Assembly (NCBI GenBank): GCA_945888375.1
Contig: CAMCZZ010000010.1
Location: forward strand, 45,734 to 109,733
Length of the DNA: 64,000 nt
Direction: 5' to 3'
From: Akkermansia muciniphila
GTDB lineage: Bacteria; Verrucomicrobiota; Verrucomicrobiia; Opitutales; Opitutaceae
The notes below the pieces were generated by a model. That model was not told the DNA's origin. It did not search any database and saw nothing but the letters and a program-made list of their open reading frames with translations. The position numbers and the translations under genes are program-made. The number at the start of each line of letters is the position of its first letter. Positions within the stretch are counted from its first letter, which is position 1. Shown piece after piece: positions 24,413 through 34,333 of this stretch.

Positions 24413-25477
24413 TTAGCGATAAAGGGTGAACTTTTTCGGATCAAAGGCTTCGCGCACGGCCTCGCCGACGAAGGTCACGAGGATGAGGACGAGCGTCATG
24501 GCGGAGAAGGCCGAGAGCACGATCCAGGGTGCGAGGGTGAGGTTTTTGGTGCCCTGGCTGAGCAGCTCGCCCCAGCTCGGGGTGGGCACGGGCAGGCCGA
24601 AGCCGAGGAAATCCAGCGCGGTGAGCGAGCCGATGGCGCCGGCCACGGTGAAGGGGATGAAAGTCACGAGGGTGGCGGCGGTGTTGGGCAGGATGTGCCG
24701 CAGGATGATGCGGGCGTCGCCGGCTCCGAGCACGCGGGCGGCGGCGGCGTAATCGCGCGCCTTTTCTTTGTAGGTCTCGGTGCGCATGTAGTAGGTCAGG
24801 CCCATCCAGCCAAAGGCGACGTTGATGGCCACGAGCCAGCCGAGCCCGGGCTTGAGCAGGGCGGCGACGATGATCACGACGTAGAGAAACGGGATGTTTG
24901 ACCACACCTCGATCACGCGCTGCACCAGCAGGTCGAAGACGCCTCCGTAGTAGCCCATGGCGCAACCGAGGAGCACGCCGAGCCCGTAGACCCCGGCGAC
25001 GAACCAGACGGAGAAGATCAACGCGTGGCGGAAGCCGTAGACCAGGCGGGCGAGGATGTCGCGATTCTGGGTATCGGTGCCAAGAAAATGGCGGCGGGCA
25101 AAATCGGGCGGGCGGGGTTTGAAGAACTGATCCGGGTAGCAATTCTCGATCGGGCCATACGGCACGAAGGGCAGGAGCACAAAATCGCCGCGGGCGCATG
25201 CGGCGGGATCGGATTTCAGGCGGGTGTGGAGGTCGCGGTAATCCGTCTCCCAGTCGTAATCGAGGCCGAAGGTCCGGCCGGGCAGGATACCGCCGTAGGT
25301 CGGGAAAAACCACTGGCCCTCGTGGCGGACGACGAGGGCGCGTTGGCAGATTAACAGTTCCGCCACGCAGGCCAAGACCACCAGTCCGGCGAGCACGAGA
25401 AACGACCAGTAGCCGCGCTGCAGCGAGCGGAAGCGCCGGAGTTTTTTACGGGTGAGTGGATCGAGCCGGAGGGGCAT
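24413..25477 (-). CDS. Peptide ABC transporter permease (OppC/YejE type)
   Basis: 354 residues. One N-terminal membrane segment (about 22-45) is followed by a long periplasmic stretch (about 46-130) with VVRHEGQWFFPTYGG and DYRD, which is the YejE-like variant of OppC. The BPD_transp_1 domain with five further segments follows, with the EAA-type loop YKEKARDYAAAARVLGAGD. Ends in FDPKKFTLYR. It pairs with the OppB-like gene 60 bp upstream; the gap contains short GGAAACG repeats. Confidence 0.92.
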   Translation of the reverse strand: MPLRLDPLTRKKLRRFRSLQRGYWSFLVLAGLVVLACVAELLICQRALVVRHEGQWFFPTYGGILPGRTFGLDYDWETDYRDLHTRLKSDPAACARGDFVLLPFVPYGPIENCYPDQFFKPRPPDFARRHFLGTDTQNRDILARLVYGFRHALIFSVWFVAGVYGLGVLLGCAMGYYGGVFDLLVQRVIEVWSNIPFLYVVIIVAALLKPGLGWLVAINVAFGWMGLTYYMRTETYKEKARDYAAAARVLGAGDARIILRHILPNTAATLVTFIPFTVAGAIGSLTALDFLGFGLPVPTPSWGELLSQGTKNLTLAPWIVLSAFSAMTLVLILVTFVGEAVREAFDPKKFTLYR

Positions 25478-25480
25478 GGG

Positions 25481-25522
25481 ACGGAAACGCGGAAACGTTG
25501 ATAACGGAAACGCGAAAAGCGG
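25481..25522. repeat. GGAAACG short repeats between the two permease genes
   Basis: ACGGAAACGCGGAAACG followed after 6 bp by ACGGAAACGCGAAAAGCGG. A comparable purine-rich GCGGAAACCGGAAAC stands at about 41290, before the GspE-like gene's stop. Confidence 0.4.
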
Positions 25523-25537
25523 AGCTGTTTGAACGAC

Positions 25538-26551
25538 TCAGTTAAAGCGAATGCGGGGATCGAGGGCGGCGACGAGGAGATCGGAGACCAGGTTGCCCAC
25601 CAGCAGGAGTCCGGAAGACAGGAGCAGGATGCCGAGCACGACCGGGTAGTCGCGATCGACGAGTGACTTGAAGCCCAGCAGGCCCATGCCGTCGATGTCG
25701 AAGACCACCTCGATCAGGAACGAGCCGGTCAGCACGAGGCCGAGATTCTGGCCAAAGGTGGTGGCTAGCGGGATGAGCGAATTGCGCAGGGCATGGCGGA
25801 AGATGGCGGCGCGGAAGGGCACGCCTTTGGCGATGGCGGTGCGCATGTAATCGGCGGCGAGGTTATCCATCAGGTGGTTCTTCATCAGCAGGGTGGTGAA
25901 GGCGAAAGACCCCACGAGATAGGCGGACAGCGGCAGGACCGTATGGCGGGTGAGGTCGAGGGCCTGGGTGCCAAGGCTGAGGGAAGCGAAGTCATCGCTC
26001 ACGAAACCGCCGAGCGGGAACCATTCCAAACGGGCGGCGAAAACGAAAAGCAGGAGGCTGCCCAGCACATAGCCCGGCACGGCGTAGCCGGCGAAAACCA
26101 GCACCGAGGTGATGTTATCCAGCGGCGTGCGGTGGCGCACGGCCTTGAGCACGCCGAGGGGCAGGCAGATGGCGTAGGTCAGGATGGTCGAGAGCAGGCC
26201 GTAGTAGATCGAGACGGGTAACTTGGCCGCGATGATGGTGCCCACCGGTTGGTGATAGATGTAGGAGGAACCGAGGTCGCCGCGGACGACTTTACCGAGC
26301 CAGGCGGCGTAGGCGGCGGGCCAGGGTTTGTCGAAGCCGTAAAAGCGCTCGAGTTGTTTGATCTGGTCGGCCGAGAGGGTGGTATTGGCCCCGATGCTGG
26401 CGCGCGCGCCGGTATCGGCTTGACGGGCGGCGGCGAGGGCTCGTTCCACGGGGCCGCCCGGAACGAGGCGAGTGAGGAAAAAGACGACCAAGGTGATCCC
26501 CAGAAGGGTGGGGGGGATCAGGAGGAAGCGTCGAAGAAAGTAGTCCCGCAT
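25538..26551 (-). CDS. Peptide ABC transporter permease (OppB/YejB type)
   Basis: 337 residues, six predicted membrane segments. It opens MRDYFLRRFLLIPPTLLGIT and LTRLVPGGPVERAL, the N-terminus of OppB/YejB permeases; the EAA loop is YMRTAIAKGVPFRAAIFRHAL. First gene of the importer operon (OppB-, OppC-, OppA-, OppD-, OppF-like). The region upstream, towards purL on the same strand, holds a 181-bp inverted-repeat element, so it is unclear whether purL transcripts read into this operon. Confidence 0.94.
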   Translation of the reverse strand: MRDYFLRRFLLIPPTLLGITLVVFFLTRLVPGGPVERALAAARQADTGARASIGANTTLSADQIKQLERFYGFDKPWPAAYAAWLGKVVRGDLGSSYIYHQPVGTIIAAKLPVSIYYGLLSTILTYAICLPLGVLKAVRHRTPLDNITSVLVFAGYAVPGYVLGSLLLFVFAARLEWFPLGGFVSDDFASLSLGTQALDLTRHTVLPLSAYLVGSFAFTTLLMKNHLMDNLAADYMRTAIAKGVPFRAAIFRHALRNSLIPLATTFGQNLGLVLTGSFLIEVVFDIDGMGLLGFKSLVDRDYPVVLGILLLSSGLLLVGNLVSDLLVAALDPRIRFN

Positions 26552-26863
26552 GTGAAAACGGCGGCCTGGGCCGAAATGAAAGTCTGCGACAGGCCAGCGA
26601 CGGGGGACAGCGAGAAATCAGCCCGGTGCCGGGAAACCAAACTAGGGTGTGTCTGGGAAAGATCTCGGCCCAGCGTGAGCGAGGAAGGGGGCTCGGCCAA
26701 GGCGACCGAGGCGGAGGCGGCCCAGAGGGCCGTGCCGCAGAGGGCAACGCCGGCCCAGCTCCCTTTCTCGTTTCACTCGTAGAGCTAAGGCGATGGGCCG
26801 AGATCTTAACCAGACACACCCTAAACGTCGATTGATCTGGAGGGGGAGTTTTAGGCGCTTCCT
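26552..26863. other. Intergenic region purL / peptide transporter, occupied by a repeat element
   Basis: 312 bp between two minus-strand genes. The inverted-repeat element at 26643-26823 fills more than half. I see no ORF with coding character and no clear promoter for the transporter operon in the remaining 90 bp next to the OppB-like start. Confidence 0.6.
26643..26823. repeat. 181-bp inverted-repeat element carrying structured repeat copy B
   Basis: Arms of 33 bp at 26643-26675 and 26791-26823 match at 30 positions in inverted orientation; the left arm begins TAGGGTGTGTCTGG and includes AAGATCTCGGCCCA. The imperfect pairing continues inwards (CGAGGAAGGGGGCTCGG with CCCAGCTCCCTTTCTCG). The centre (26701-26760) is the second copy of the 60-bp structured repeat seen at 18491-18550. 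No ORF inside. MITE- or REP-like by shape. Confidence 0.85.
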
Positions 26864-29800
26864 TTAGCCGACCCAGGTCCGGGCGTTTTGGAAGAGGCGG
26901 AGCCAGGGGGCCTCGTCGCGGTCGCGCCAAGCGGGCGGAGCCCAGCTCTGCTGGACGACGCGAAAAACCCGTTCGGGATGGGGCATCAGGATGGTGACGC
27001 GGCCGGTGGTGGTGGTCAGCGCGGTGATGCCGAAGGGGCTGCCGTTGGGATTGAGCGGGTAGTGTTCGGTCGGCCGGTGGTGGTGGTCCACAAACCGTGC
27101 AGAAACCAGGCCCGAGGTGTTGCAGGCGGCGGCGGTTTCCGGGGAGGCGAACTCGGTGAAGCCCTCGCCGTGGGCGATGGCGACGGGGAGCACGCTGCCT
27201 TCCATGCCGGCGAAGAGCAGGCTGGGGGATTTCTCGATACGCAGCGACGCGACGCGGGCCTCGAAGCGCTCGGATTGGTTTTGCACGAAGCGCGGCCAAT
27301 GGGTGGCGCCGGGGATGATGCTGTGGAGGTTGCTCATCATTTGGCAGCCGTTGCACACGCCGAGGGCAAAGGTGTCCTCCCGGGCGAAGAAGGCGGAGAA
27401 CTCATCGCGGGCGCGGGGGTTGAAGAGGATGCTCTTGGCCCAGCCTTCGCCGGCGCCGAGGACGTCGCCGTAGGAAAAGCCACCGCAGGCGGCGAGGCCC
27501 CGGAAATCGCGCAGGCTGACGCGTCCGGACAAGATGTCCGTCATGTGGACATCAACGGCTTTGAAACCGGCCCGATCGAAGGCGGCGGCCATCTCGATCT
27601 CGCCGTTCACGCCTTGCTCGCGGAGGATGGCGACCGGGGGTTTTGCTCCGGAATAACCACTCCCGGTTGACCGATTCCCAAGGGCCGGGGCCGAGTATTC
27701 AAACGTGACTTTCGGGCTGAGGCCCGGGTTTGCCGGGTCGAGGCGCAGGGCGTGCTCCTCGGCGGCGCAGGCGGGATTGTCGCGCAGCGTCGCCATGCGG
27801 CGGGTGACGTCGCTCCAACTATCGCGCAGAGCGGGCAGCGGGGCCGTGAAGAGCGGTGCGGTCTCGCCTGCGCGGGTGATGCGGAAGGTGAGGTCGGCAT
27901 TCAGTGTGCCGATGCGGGCAGTGGCCTGGCCGAGGCCGTGGGTGGCGAGGGTGGCGAGCACGGCGGGGAGATCGGTGTCGCGGACTTGCACGATGGCGCC
28001 GAGCTCCTCGGCGAAAAGGGCGGCGAAAGGTTCGGCCGAGGCGGGCAGCTCGAGCGTGACGCCCGCGTGTCCGGCGAACGCCATCTCGACGGCGGTAACG
28101 AGCAGGCCGCCGTCGCTGCGGTCGTGGTAGGCGAGGAGTTTACCCTCGCGGCCGAGCTGTTGGAGGGCGTTCCAGAAGGCCTTCAGGTCGGCGGGGGAAT
28201 CCACGTCGGCGGGGGCTTGGCCGGTCTGGTTGACGACTTGGGCGAGGATGGACCCGCCCAGGCGGTTCTGGCCGCGACCGAGGTCGATGGCCAGCAGCGT
28301 GGTCGGCCCGGCGTCGGGGATGAGCTGTGGCGTGAGCGACTGGCGGATGTCGGCGACGGGGGCGAAGGCGGAGATGATCAGCGAGGTCGGGGCAGTCACG
28401 CGTTTGGCCGCGCCGGTGGCGGGATCGTTCCAGACGGTGGACATGCTCATGCTGTCCTTGCCCACGGGGATGGTGATGCCGAGGGCGGGGCACAGCTCCA
28501 TGCCGACGGCCTGCACGGCGGCGTAGAGATCGGCGCCATCGCCAGGCACGGAGGGGGCGGCCATCCAGTTGGCGGACAGGTTTACCTTGCCCAGATCGCC
28601 GATCTGGGCGGCGGCGAGATTGGTGAGGGCTTCACCCACGGCCAGGCGGGCGGAGGCGGCGGCGGAATTGACTGCGACGGGCGTGCGTTCGCCCATGGCC
28701 ATGGCTTCGCCGGTGTAGGCATCGTAGGCGGCGGCGGTAACGGCGCAATCGGCCACGGGGACCTGCCAGGGGCCGACCATCTGGTCGCGGCAGATCAGGC
28801 CGGTCACGGTGCGGTCGCCGATGGAGATCAGGAAGGTTTTATCCGCGACGGCGGGGTGCCGCAGGACGCGGTCGACGGCCTCGGCGAGCGTAATGCCGGC
28901 GAGGGCCAGCGGGGCGAGCGGCCGGGAGAGGGTCCGATCGGTGCGGTGCATGCGGGGTGGTTTCCCTAGCAACACCTCGAGGGGGAGATCGATGGGGCGA
29001 TTGCCGAAATGGGGATCGTCGAGGACGAGGCGTTTTTCGGAGGTGGCCTCCCCGACGACGGCGAAGGGGCAGCGTTCGCGCTCGCAAAAGGCAGCGAAGG
29101 TGGCGAGACGGGCGGCGGGCACGGCGAGGACGTAGCGTTCCTGCGATTCGTTGCACCAGATGGCCAGCGGGGACATGCCGGGCTCGTCGTTGGGCAGGGC
29201 GCGGAGGTTGAAGCGGCCACCGCGGCCGCCGTCGTTGACCAGTTCGGGCAGGGCGTTGGAGACGCCGCCGGCGCCGACGTCGTGAATAAAGGAGATCGGG
29301 TTGTCGTCGCCGAGGGCCCAGCAGCGGTCGATGACCTCCTGGCAACGGCGCTCCATCTCGGCGTTGTCGCGCTGGACCGAAGCGAAATCAAGGTCCTCGG
29401 CGCCGGCGCCGCTGGCCATGGAAGAGGCCGCGCCGCCACCTAGGCCGATCAGCATGCAGGGCCCGCCGAGGACGATGAGTTGGTCGCCGGGGTGGATCTC
29501 GCCTTTCTGGATGTGGCCTTCGCGGATGTTGCCGAGGCCCCCCGCCAGCATGATCGGTTTGTGATAACCTCGTAACTCGGTCGGGCTGGCGGGGGAGTTT
29601 AAGGTGGCAGCTGAAGCTGAAAGTTCGGTGCCCGAACTTGAACTTAAACTGTCCCCTTCGACTCGGGCAGGAGGTGCTGAAGGCACTTCCTGCTCGTAAG
29701 TGCGGAAATAGCCGTTGATGGCGGGGCGGCCGAACTCGTTGTTGAAGGCGGCGGCTCCGAGCGGGCCGTCGAGCATGATGTCGAGGGCGGAGACGATGCG

Positions 29801-30886
29801 GCCGGGTTTGCCGTGGTCGGTTTCCCAAGGCTGGACGGCGCCGGGCAGGTGGAGATTTGAAACGGTAAAACCGGTGAGGCCGGCCTTTGGTTTCGAGCCG
29901 CGGCCGGTGGCGCCCTCGTCGCGGATTTCCCCGCCCGAGCCGGTGGCGGCGCCGGCGAAGGGGGAGATGGCGGTGGGATGGTTGTGCGTCTCTACCTTGC
30001 ACAGGAGGTGGACCGGTTCGGGGTGGGCGGCGTATTCGCCGGTGGCGGGGTCGGCCCAGAAACGGCCTGCGACGGTCCCGGCGAGCACCGCGGCGTTGTC
30101 CTTGTAGGCGGACAGGATTCCGTCGGGGTGCAGCGTGTAGGTGTTCTTAATCATCTGGAACAGCGAGCGGTCGCGGGCGGCGCCGTCGATGGACCAGGTG
30201 GCGTTAAAAATCTTGTGGCGGCAGTGCTCCGAGTTGGCCTGGGCGAACATCATCAACTCGATGTCGTTGGGGTCGCGGCCGAGGGTGGTGAAGGCGTTGA
30301 CCAGGTAGTCGATTTCGTCGTCGGCGAGGGCGAGACCGAGGTCGGTATTGGCGGCGACGAGGGCGGCGCGGCCCTGGGTGAGAACGGGGATGGCGGCCAG
30401 GGGGGCGGGGCTGGCGTGCTGGAATAGCGCGACGCAGGCCTCGAGCGAGTCGAAGACCACCTGGGTCATGCGGTCGTGCAGCTTGTTTTTTAGCAGTGCC
30501 TGCGCGGTCTCGGACGGCGGCTGGCTGGAGTTGAAATCGAGGGTAAACTCAAGCACGCGCTCGATGCGGCGGATGGTGGCGAGACCGCAGAGGTGGGCGA
30601 TATCGGTGGCCTTGGAAGACCAAGGGGAAATGGTGCCGATGCGGGGGGCGACGACCCGGACCAGACCGGTGACGGTGGGCTGGGGGCGGCGGGGGCCGTA
30701 GGTGAGGAGCTTTTCTAGCACCGCCTGGCTATCGGGGGACAGGGTCTGGGCTTCGTTAACCAGTTCAACCAGATGGGTGAAGCGGGCAGAAAGGGCCTGG
30801 ATCGGGAGGCCGGCGGCGGCGAGATCGGCGCGAAGTTTTTCCAGGCGGAACGGAGAGAGGGCGGAGGAGCCGCGGAGAATCAGCAT
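26864..30886 (-). CDS. purL: Phosphoribosylformylglycinamidine synthase, single-chain
   Basis: ATP- and glutamine-dependent conversion of FGAR to FGAM, step 4 of purine synthesis. It has 1340 residues: the large PurL with N-terminal PurS-like part, two AIRS-type synthetase halves (for example [17 protein letters not shown] and [20 protein letters not shown]) and a C-terminal glutaminase with nucleophile motif GVCNGCQMM and PHPERVFR. Between YFRTYEQEV and [10 protein letters not shown] there are about 30 extra residues compared with E. coli PurL, encoded by a hairpin-rich stretch (29575-29700). The ATG at 30886 starts the conserved [14 protein letters not shown]; an ATG 15 codons upstream is less likely. 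Confidence 0.96.
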   Translation of the reverse strand: MLILRGSSALSPFRLEKLRADLAAAGLPIQALSARFTHLVELVNEAQTLSPDSQAVLEKLLTYGPRRPQPTVTGLVRVVAPRIGTISPWSSKATDIAHLCGLATIRRIERVLEFTLDFNSSQPPSETAQALLKNKLHDRMTQVVFDSLEACVALFQHASPAPLAAIPVLTQGRAALVAANTDLGLALADDEIDYLVNAFTTLGRDPNDIELMMFAQANSEHCRHKIFNATWSIDGAARDRSLFQMIKNTYTLHPDGILSAYKDNAAVLAGTVAGRFWADPATGEYAAHPEPVHLLCKVETHNHPTAISPFAGAATGSGGEIRDEGATGRGSKPKAGLTGFTVSNLHLPGAVQPWETDHGKPGRIVSALDIMLDGPLGAAAFNNEFGRPAINGYFRTYEQEVPSAPPARVEGDSLSSSSGTELSASAATLNSPASPTELRGYHKPIMLAGGLGNIREGHIQKGEIHPGDQLIVLGGPCMLIGLGGGAASSMASGAGAEDLDFASVQRDNAEMERRCQEVIDRCWALGDDNPISFIHDVGAGGVSNALPELVNDGGRGGRFNLRALPNDEPGMSPLAIWCNESQERYVLAVPAARLATFAAFCERERCPFAVVGEATSEKRLVLDDPHFGNRPIDLPLEVLLGKPPRMHRTDRTLSRPLAPLALAGITLAEAVDRVLRHPAVADKTFLISIGDRTVTGLICRDQMVGPWQVPVADCAVTAAAYDAYTGEAMAMGERTPVAVNSAAASARLAVGEALTNLAAAQIGDLGKVNLSANWMAAPSVPGDGADLYAAVQAVGMELCPALGITIPVGKDSMSMSTVWNDPATGAAKRVTAPTSLIISAFAPVADIRQSLTPQLIPDAGPTTLLAIDLGRGQNRLGGSILAQVVNQTGQAPADVDSPADLKAFWNALQQLGREGKLLAYHDRSDGGLLVTAVEMAFAGHAGVTLELPASAEPFAALFAEELGAIVQVRDTDLPAVLATLATHGLGQATARIGTLNADLTFRITRAGETAPLFTAPLPALRDSWSDVTRRMATLRDNPACAAEEHALRLDPANPGLSPKVTFEYSAPALGNRSTGSGYSGAKPPVAILREQGVNGEIEMAAAFDRAGFKAVDVHMTDILSGRVSLRDFRGLAACGGFSYGDVLGAGEGWAKSILFNPRARDEFSAFFAREDTFALGVCNGCQMMSNLHSIIPGATHWPRFVQNQSERFEARVASLRIEKSPSLLFAGMEGSVLPVAIAHGEGFTEFASPETAAACNTSGLVSARFVDHHHRPTEHYPLNPNGSPFGITALTTTTGRVTILMPHPERVFRVVQQSWAPPAWRDRDEAPWLRLFQNARTWVG
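29575..29700 (-). repeat. Hairpin-rich in-frame insertion inside purL
   Basis: Two hairpins lie in the coding strand: GCAGGAAGTGC/GCACCTCCTGC (29674-29697 region) and AAGTTCGG/CCGAACTT with 3-nt loop (about 29619-29640), flanked by an outer AGTTTAAG/CTTAAACT pair. The encoded peptide is Ser/Ala/Pro-rich and sits in a surface-loop position between conserved blocks. The reading frame is kept. It looks like a palindromic repeat that invaded the gene and stayed translatable. Confidence 0.6.
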
Positions 30887-30983
30887 GGTCGGAAAGGGGA
30901 GGATGCTTTGGAAGAGCGCGGGTCCGGTCAAGGGGCGTGGCGGTATTTTGGGCGTTGCGGGTGAAAATCTGTCTAAAAAGCCA

Positions 30984-31014
30984 TTGACCGGCGCGGGCTT
31001 CCGAACGGTATGAA
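30984..31014 (+). promoter_or_regulatory. Candidate promoter of purF
   Basis: TTGACC at 30984-30989 and TATGAA at 31009-31014, spacer 19 bp (18 if read as GTATGA), in the 260-bp gap between the divergent purL and purF. The leader to the purF ATG would be about 125 nt. I could not recognise a PurR box or purine riboswitch. Confidence 0.35.
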
Positions 31015-31146
31015 ACGTTTTTAATGCCGTGAGAGTCTCTCCGATCGCCAGCCCGAGGCAGAAGCAACCCCAGCCCGCAAGCGGTTCGGGGAAGGTCGGG
31101 CCGGGCCACGCGGTGAGCTTGTCCCCTCCCTAAGTTTTAGCCCTCC

Positions 31147-33057
31147 ATGTCTGATAAAATCACCCACGAATGCGGCATCGCGCTGGTCCGGCTGCTCAAG
31201 CCTCTCGCTCATTACCAGGAGAAATACGGGACGCCGCTTTGGGGCTTTGAGAAGTTGTTTCTGCTCATGGAGAAACAACATAACCGTGGCCAAGATGGCG
31301 CGGGCGTGGCCTGCGTGAAACTGGACACACCGGCGGGTGATCCCTACATGTTCCGCGAGCGGTGCGTGAAGGCCAACCCACTCGATCGCATTTTCAAGAC
31401 GCTGCTCGCCCAATACGATGAAAAGAAGGCGGTCGGGGAAATCCACCCGGAGTTCGCCCATACGGTGAAAAAGCACTTCGACTTCGGCGGCGAATTACTG
31501 GTGGGCCACCTGCGCTACGGCACTTCGGGCGGTTACAATATCTCCTCCTGCCATCCCTATTTCCGGCGCTCGCCTTGGCCGACCCGCAACCTCGCGTTGT
31601 GCGGTAACTTCAACATGACCAACACCGACGAGCTGAATCAATCGCTCATCGGGATGGGGCAGCATCCGATCTTCGCGACCGACACGCAGGCCTTGCTGGA
31701 GAAAATCGGCTTCTTCCTCGATGAGGAGCATGAAGACATTTATCGCGAACTGCGGGAGCAAGGGCTGAAGGGGGAGGAGATTTCGCGGCTCATCAGCGAG
31801 CGTCTCGATCTGGGGCGCGTGATCACCCGTTCGGCGGCAAAATGGGATGGTGGCTATTCCTTGTGCGGCTTGATCGGCAACGGCGACGCCTTCGTCGCGC
31901 GCGATCCGGCCGGCATCCGCCCTGCGTTCTATTTTCAGAACGACGAGGTGATCGCCTTCGCCTCGGAGCGGGCGCCGCTTCAGACCATTTTCGGACTCTC
32001 CGTGGCCCAGGTGCGCGAGGTGCCGCCCGGCCACGTGATGGTGATCAAGCGCGATGGCCGCGTCTCCGAGACCCAGTTCACCGCTCCGCTCCCGCGCGCC
32101 TCGTGTTCTTTTGAGCGCATCTACTTTTCGCGCGGCAACGACCTGGATATTTACCGGGAGCGCAAGGCCCTCGGCGGACGTCTCGCCGACCAGGTCGTCA
32201 AGGCCATCGGCGGGGACTGGGGCCGCACGGTCTTCAGCTTTATTCCAAATACCGCCGAGGTCGCGTGGTTCGGTCTCATGCACGCGCTCCGGGAAAAACG
32301 TCGCGCCGAGGTGAAGCGCGAAATCCTGGCGGCCAGCGCCCGCGGCGACTTGTCGGAGGCCTTGTTGGACGAGCTGATCCTGCGCAACTGGCCGCGCGGC
32401 GAAAAGGTCGTCTCCAAAGATATCAAGTTACGCACTTTTATCGGGCAGGAATCGATGCGCAACCACTTGGCCAGCCATGTTTACGACATCAGCTATGGCT
32501 CGGTGCAGCCGGGCGATAATCTCGTCTGCGTGGACGACTCGATCGTCCGCGGCACGACCTTGCGCAAGTCCATCCTGCGCATCCTCACCCGACTCCAGCC
32601 GCGCAAGATCGTGATCGTCTCCACCGCGCCGCAGATACGTTACCCGGATTGCTACGGCATCGACATGTCGCAACTCGGCAAGTTCATCGCCTTCGAGGCG
32701 ACGGTCACACTCCTCAAGGAACGTGGGCGGACCGATTTGCTGCGCGAAGTTTACGAAAACTGCCGCGAAGCCGTCGCCAAGGGGGAGTCGGTCAACTACG
32801 TGCAAGGGCTCTACGCCCCGTTCAGCCCGGAGGAGATCTCCGCCAAAATCGCCGAGTTTGTGCGCCCCACCGGCGTGGATTGGACCGGCGAGATTGAGGT
32901 GATTTTCCAGACGCTCGAAAATCTCCACGCCTCCTGTCCCCAGCATACGGGCGACTGGTATTTCTCCGGCAAGTATCCCACCCGCGGCGGTTACCGGGTG
33001 GTCAACCAAGCCTATGTGAACTACTACGAAAACAGCGAGGGCCGCCGGAGCTATTGA
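31147..33057 (+). CDS. purF: Amidophosphoribosyltransferase (long form)
   Basis: First committed step of purine synthesis: PRPP plus glutamine to phosphoribosylamine. It has 636 residues, longer than the ~500 of E. coli or B. subtilis PurF and like the long forms of Bacteroidota. N-terminal Ntn glutaminase with Cys9 (MSDKITHE-CGIALV), so an 8-residue propeptide is presumably removed; QHNRGQDGAG and GHLRYGTSGG are conserved. C-terminal PRTase with the PRPP loop LVCVDDSIVRGTT. No iron-sulfur cysteine set stands out. Divergent from purL and 51 bp upstream of purM, so two purine steps are probably one transcript. Confidence 0.95.
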   Translation: MSDKITHECGIALVRLLKPLAHYQEKYGTPLWGFEKLFLLMEKQHNRGQDGAGVACVKLDTPAGDPYMFRERCVKANPLDRIFKTLLAQYDEKKAVGEIHPEFAHTVKKHFDFGGELLVGHLRYGTSGGYNISSCHPYFRRSPWPTRNLALCGNFNMTNTDELNQSLIGMGQHPIFATDTQALLEKIGFFLDEEHEDIYRELREQGLKGEEISRLISERLDLGRVITRSAAKWDGGYSLCGLIGNGDAFVARDPAGIRPAFYFQNDEVIAFASERAPLQTIFGLSVAQVREVPPGHVMVIKRDGRVSETQFTAPLPRASCSFERIYFSRGNDLDIYRERKALGGRLADQVVKAIGGDWGRTVFSFIPNTAEVAWFGLMHALREKRRAEVKREILAASARGDLSEALLDELILRNWPRGEKVVSKDIKLRTFIGQESMRNHLASHVYDISYGSVQPGDNLVCVDDSIVRGTTLRKSILRILTRLQPRKIVIVSTAPQIRYPDCYGIDMSQLGKFIAFEATVTLLKERGRTDLLREVYENCREAVAKGESVNYVQGLYAPFSPEEISAKIAEFVRPTGVDWTGEIEVIFQTLENLHASCPQHTGDWYFSGKYPTRGGYRVVNQAYVNYYENSEGRRSY

Positions 33058-33108
33058 GTCCAACGCCCTCCTTGCTTCCCACTCTCAACTTTGCCCGTCC
33101 GCCTGCCC

Positions 33109-34215
33109 ATGTCCCTCAGCTACGAATCCTCCGGCGTTAACTACGACCAACTCGACGCCTTCAAGCGCGCCTGCCAAAAAGCCGCCAAGACCACTGCCCC
33201 CCTGCTCGGCCACCATGGCTACGCCGAACCGGCCAACACCCGGGGAGAGAGCTGCTACCTGATGGAGGCTGCGGACCACTTTCTCGCCCACGTGGAAGAG
33301 GGGTTGGGAACGAAGAACCTCGTTGCCGACGCCGTTTACGCCGCCACCGGAAAAAATTTCTACCGCGAGATCTCGATCGATACCGTGGCTACCATCGTAA
33401 ATGATCTCGTAACCTGCGGCGCGCTGCCCATCTCGGTCGCGATGCATGCGGCTGTGGGTGAGTCGGCCTGGTTCGCCGATGCCGTCCGCATGGAGGCGCT
33501 CGTCGAGGGCTGGGCCGAGGGTTGCCGACAAGCCGGCGCGGTCTGGGGCGGGGGCGAGACGCCCACCCTGCGCGGGATCGTGCACTCCGATGCCATCGTG
33601 CTGGCGGGCTCCGCCATCGGCAAAATCGCACCCAAGTCACAACGCATCACGGGGGCTGTCCGTGACGGTGATGCCATCGTTTTTCTCGCAAGTTCCGGGG
33701 TTCAGACCAACGGTCTTTCTCTCTGCCGACTCATCGCCTCGCGCCTGCCCCAAGGCTACCAGACGCCCATCGGCCATGGCGATCTCCGCACCTATGGAGA
33801 GGCCCTGCTCGCGCCGTCGGTGATCTACGTTAATTTTGTGCGCGCCTGCCAGGAGGCCGGGGTAAACTTAAATTACGTCGCACACGTCACCGGTCACGGC
33901 TGGCGCAAACTCATGCGCCTCGAAGAGCCCTTCGTTTACGAGATTCACACTCCGGGCGAGGAACCCGCGTTGTTTAAATTCCTAAGAGCGGCCGGTCCCA
34001 TCGACCTGCGGGAGGCCTACGCCACGTTTAACCAGGGCGTCGGCTTTGCCGCCTACATCCCGCCGGCTTGTCTCGACGCCACCCTCGCCGCGGCACGCGC
34101 CTCCGGTTACACGGCCTGGCATGCAGGCACGGTAAAAAAAGAGGGGCTTCGCAAGGCAGTCACCATTCCCTCACTCGGCCTGGTTTACGACGGTGGCACC
34201 TTGCAGGTCCGCTAG
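33109..34215 (+). CDS. purM: Phosphoribosylformylglycinamidine cyclo-ligase (AIR synthetase)
   Basis: ATP-dependent ring closure of FGAM to AIR, the step after PurL. It has 368 residues, AIRS fold: GGGETPTLRGIVHSDAIVLA, SSGVQTNGLSLCRLIAS, AHVTGHGWRKLMR and FNQGVGFAAYIPP. The ATG at 33109 gives the natural N-terminus; an in-frame TTG at 33091 is not needed. It probably shares a transcript with purF. Together with purL across the intergenic region, three purine-pathway genes are grouped. Confidence 0.94.
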   Translation: MSLSYESSGVNYDQLDAFKRACQKAAKTTAPLLGHHGYAEPANTRGESCYLMEAADHFLAHVEEGLGTKNLVADAVYAATGKNFYREISIDTVATIVNDLVTCGALPISVAMHAAVGESAWFADAVRMEALVEGWAEGCRQAGAVWGGGETPTLRGIVHSDAIVLAGSAIGKIAPKSQRITGAVRDGDAIVFLASSGVQTNGLSLCRLIASRLPQGYQTPIGHGDLRTYGEALLAPSVIYVNFVRACQEAGVNLNYVAHVTGHGWRKLMRLEEPFVYEIHTPGEEPALFKFLRAAGPIDLREAYATFNQGVGFAAYIPPACLDATLAAARASGYTAWHAGTVKKEGLRKAVTIPSLGLVYDGGTLQVR

Positions 34216-34232
34216 GCGGCTTTGCAGGTGCC

Positions 34233-34261
34233 TTGAGCCAAGATGGCATCAACATTAAATA
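34233..34261 (+). promoter_or_regulatory. Candidate sigma-70 promoter of the mS38-like gene
   Basis: TTGAGC at 34233-34238, exactly 17 bp spacer, TAAATA at 34256-34261, followed by a leader of about 65 nt to the ATG at 34334. The best-looking -35/-10 pair in this part of the window. Confidence 0.45.
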
Positions 34262-34333
34262 ACGCTTTACACACCGCCTTTCTAGCTGTTTTCCTGACTC
34301 TTTTCCCTCTTCAACACCTAAACTAAAGTTCCC

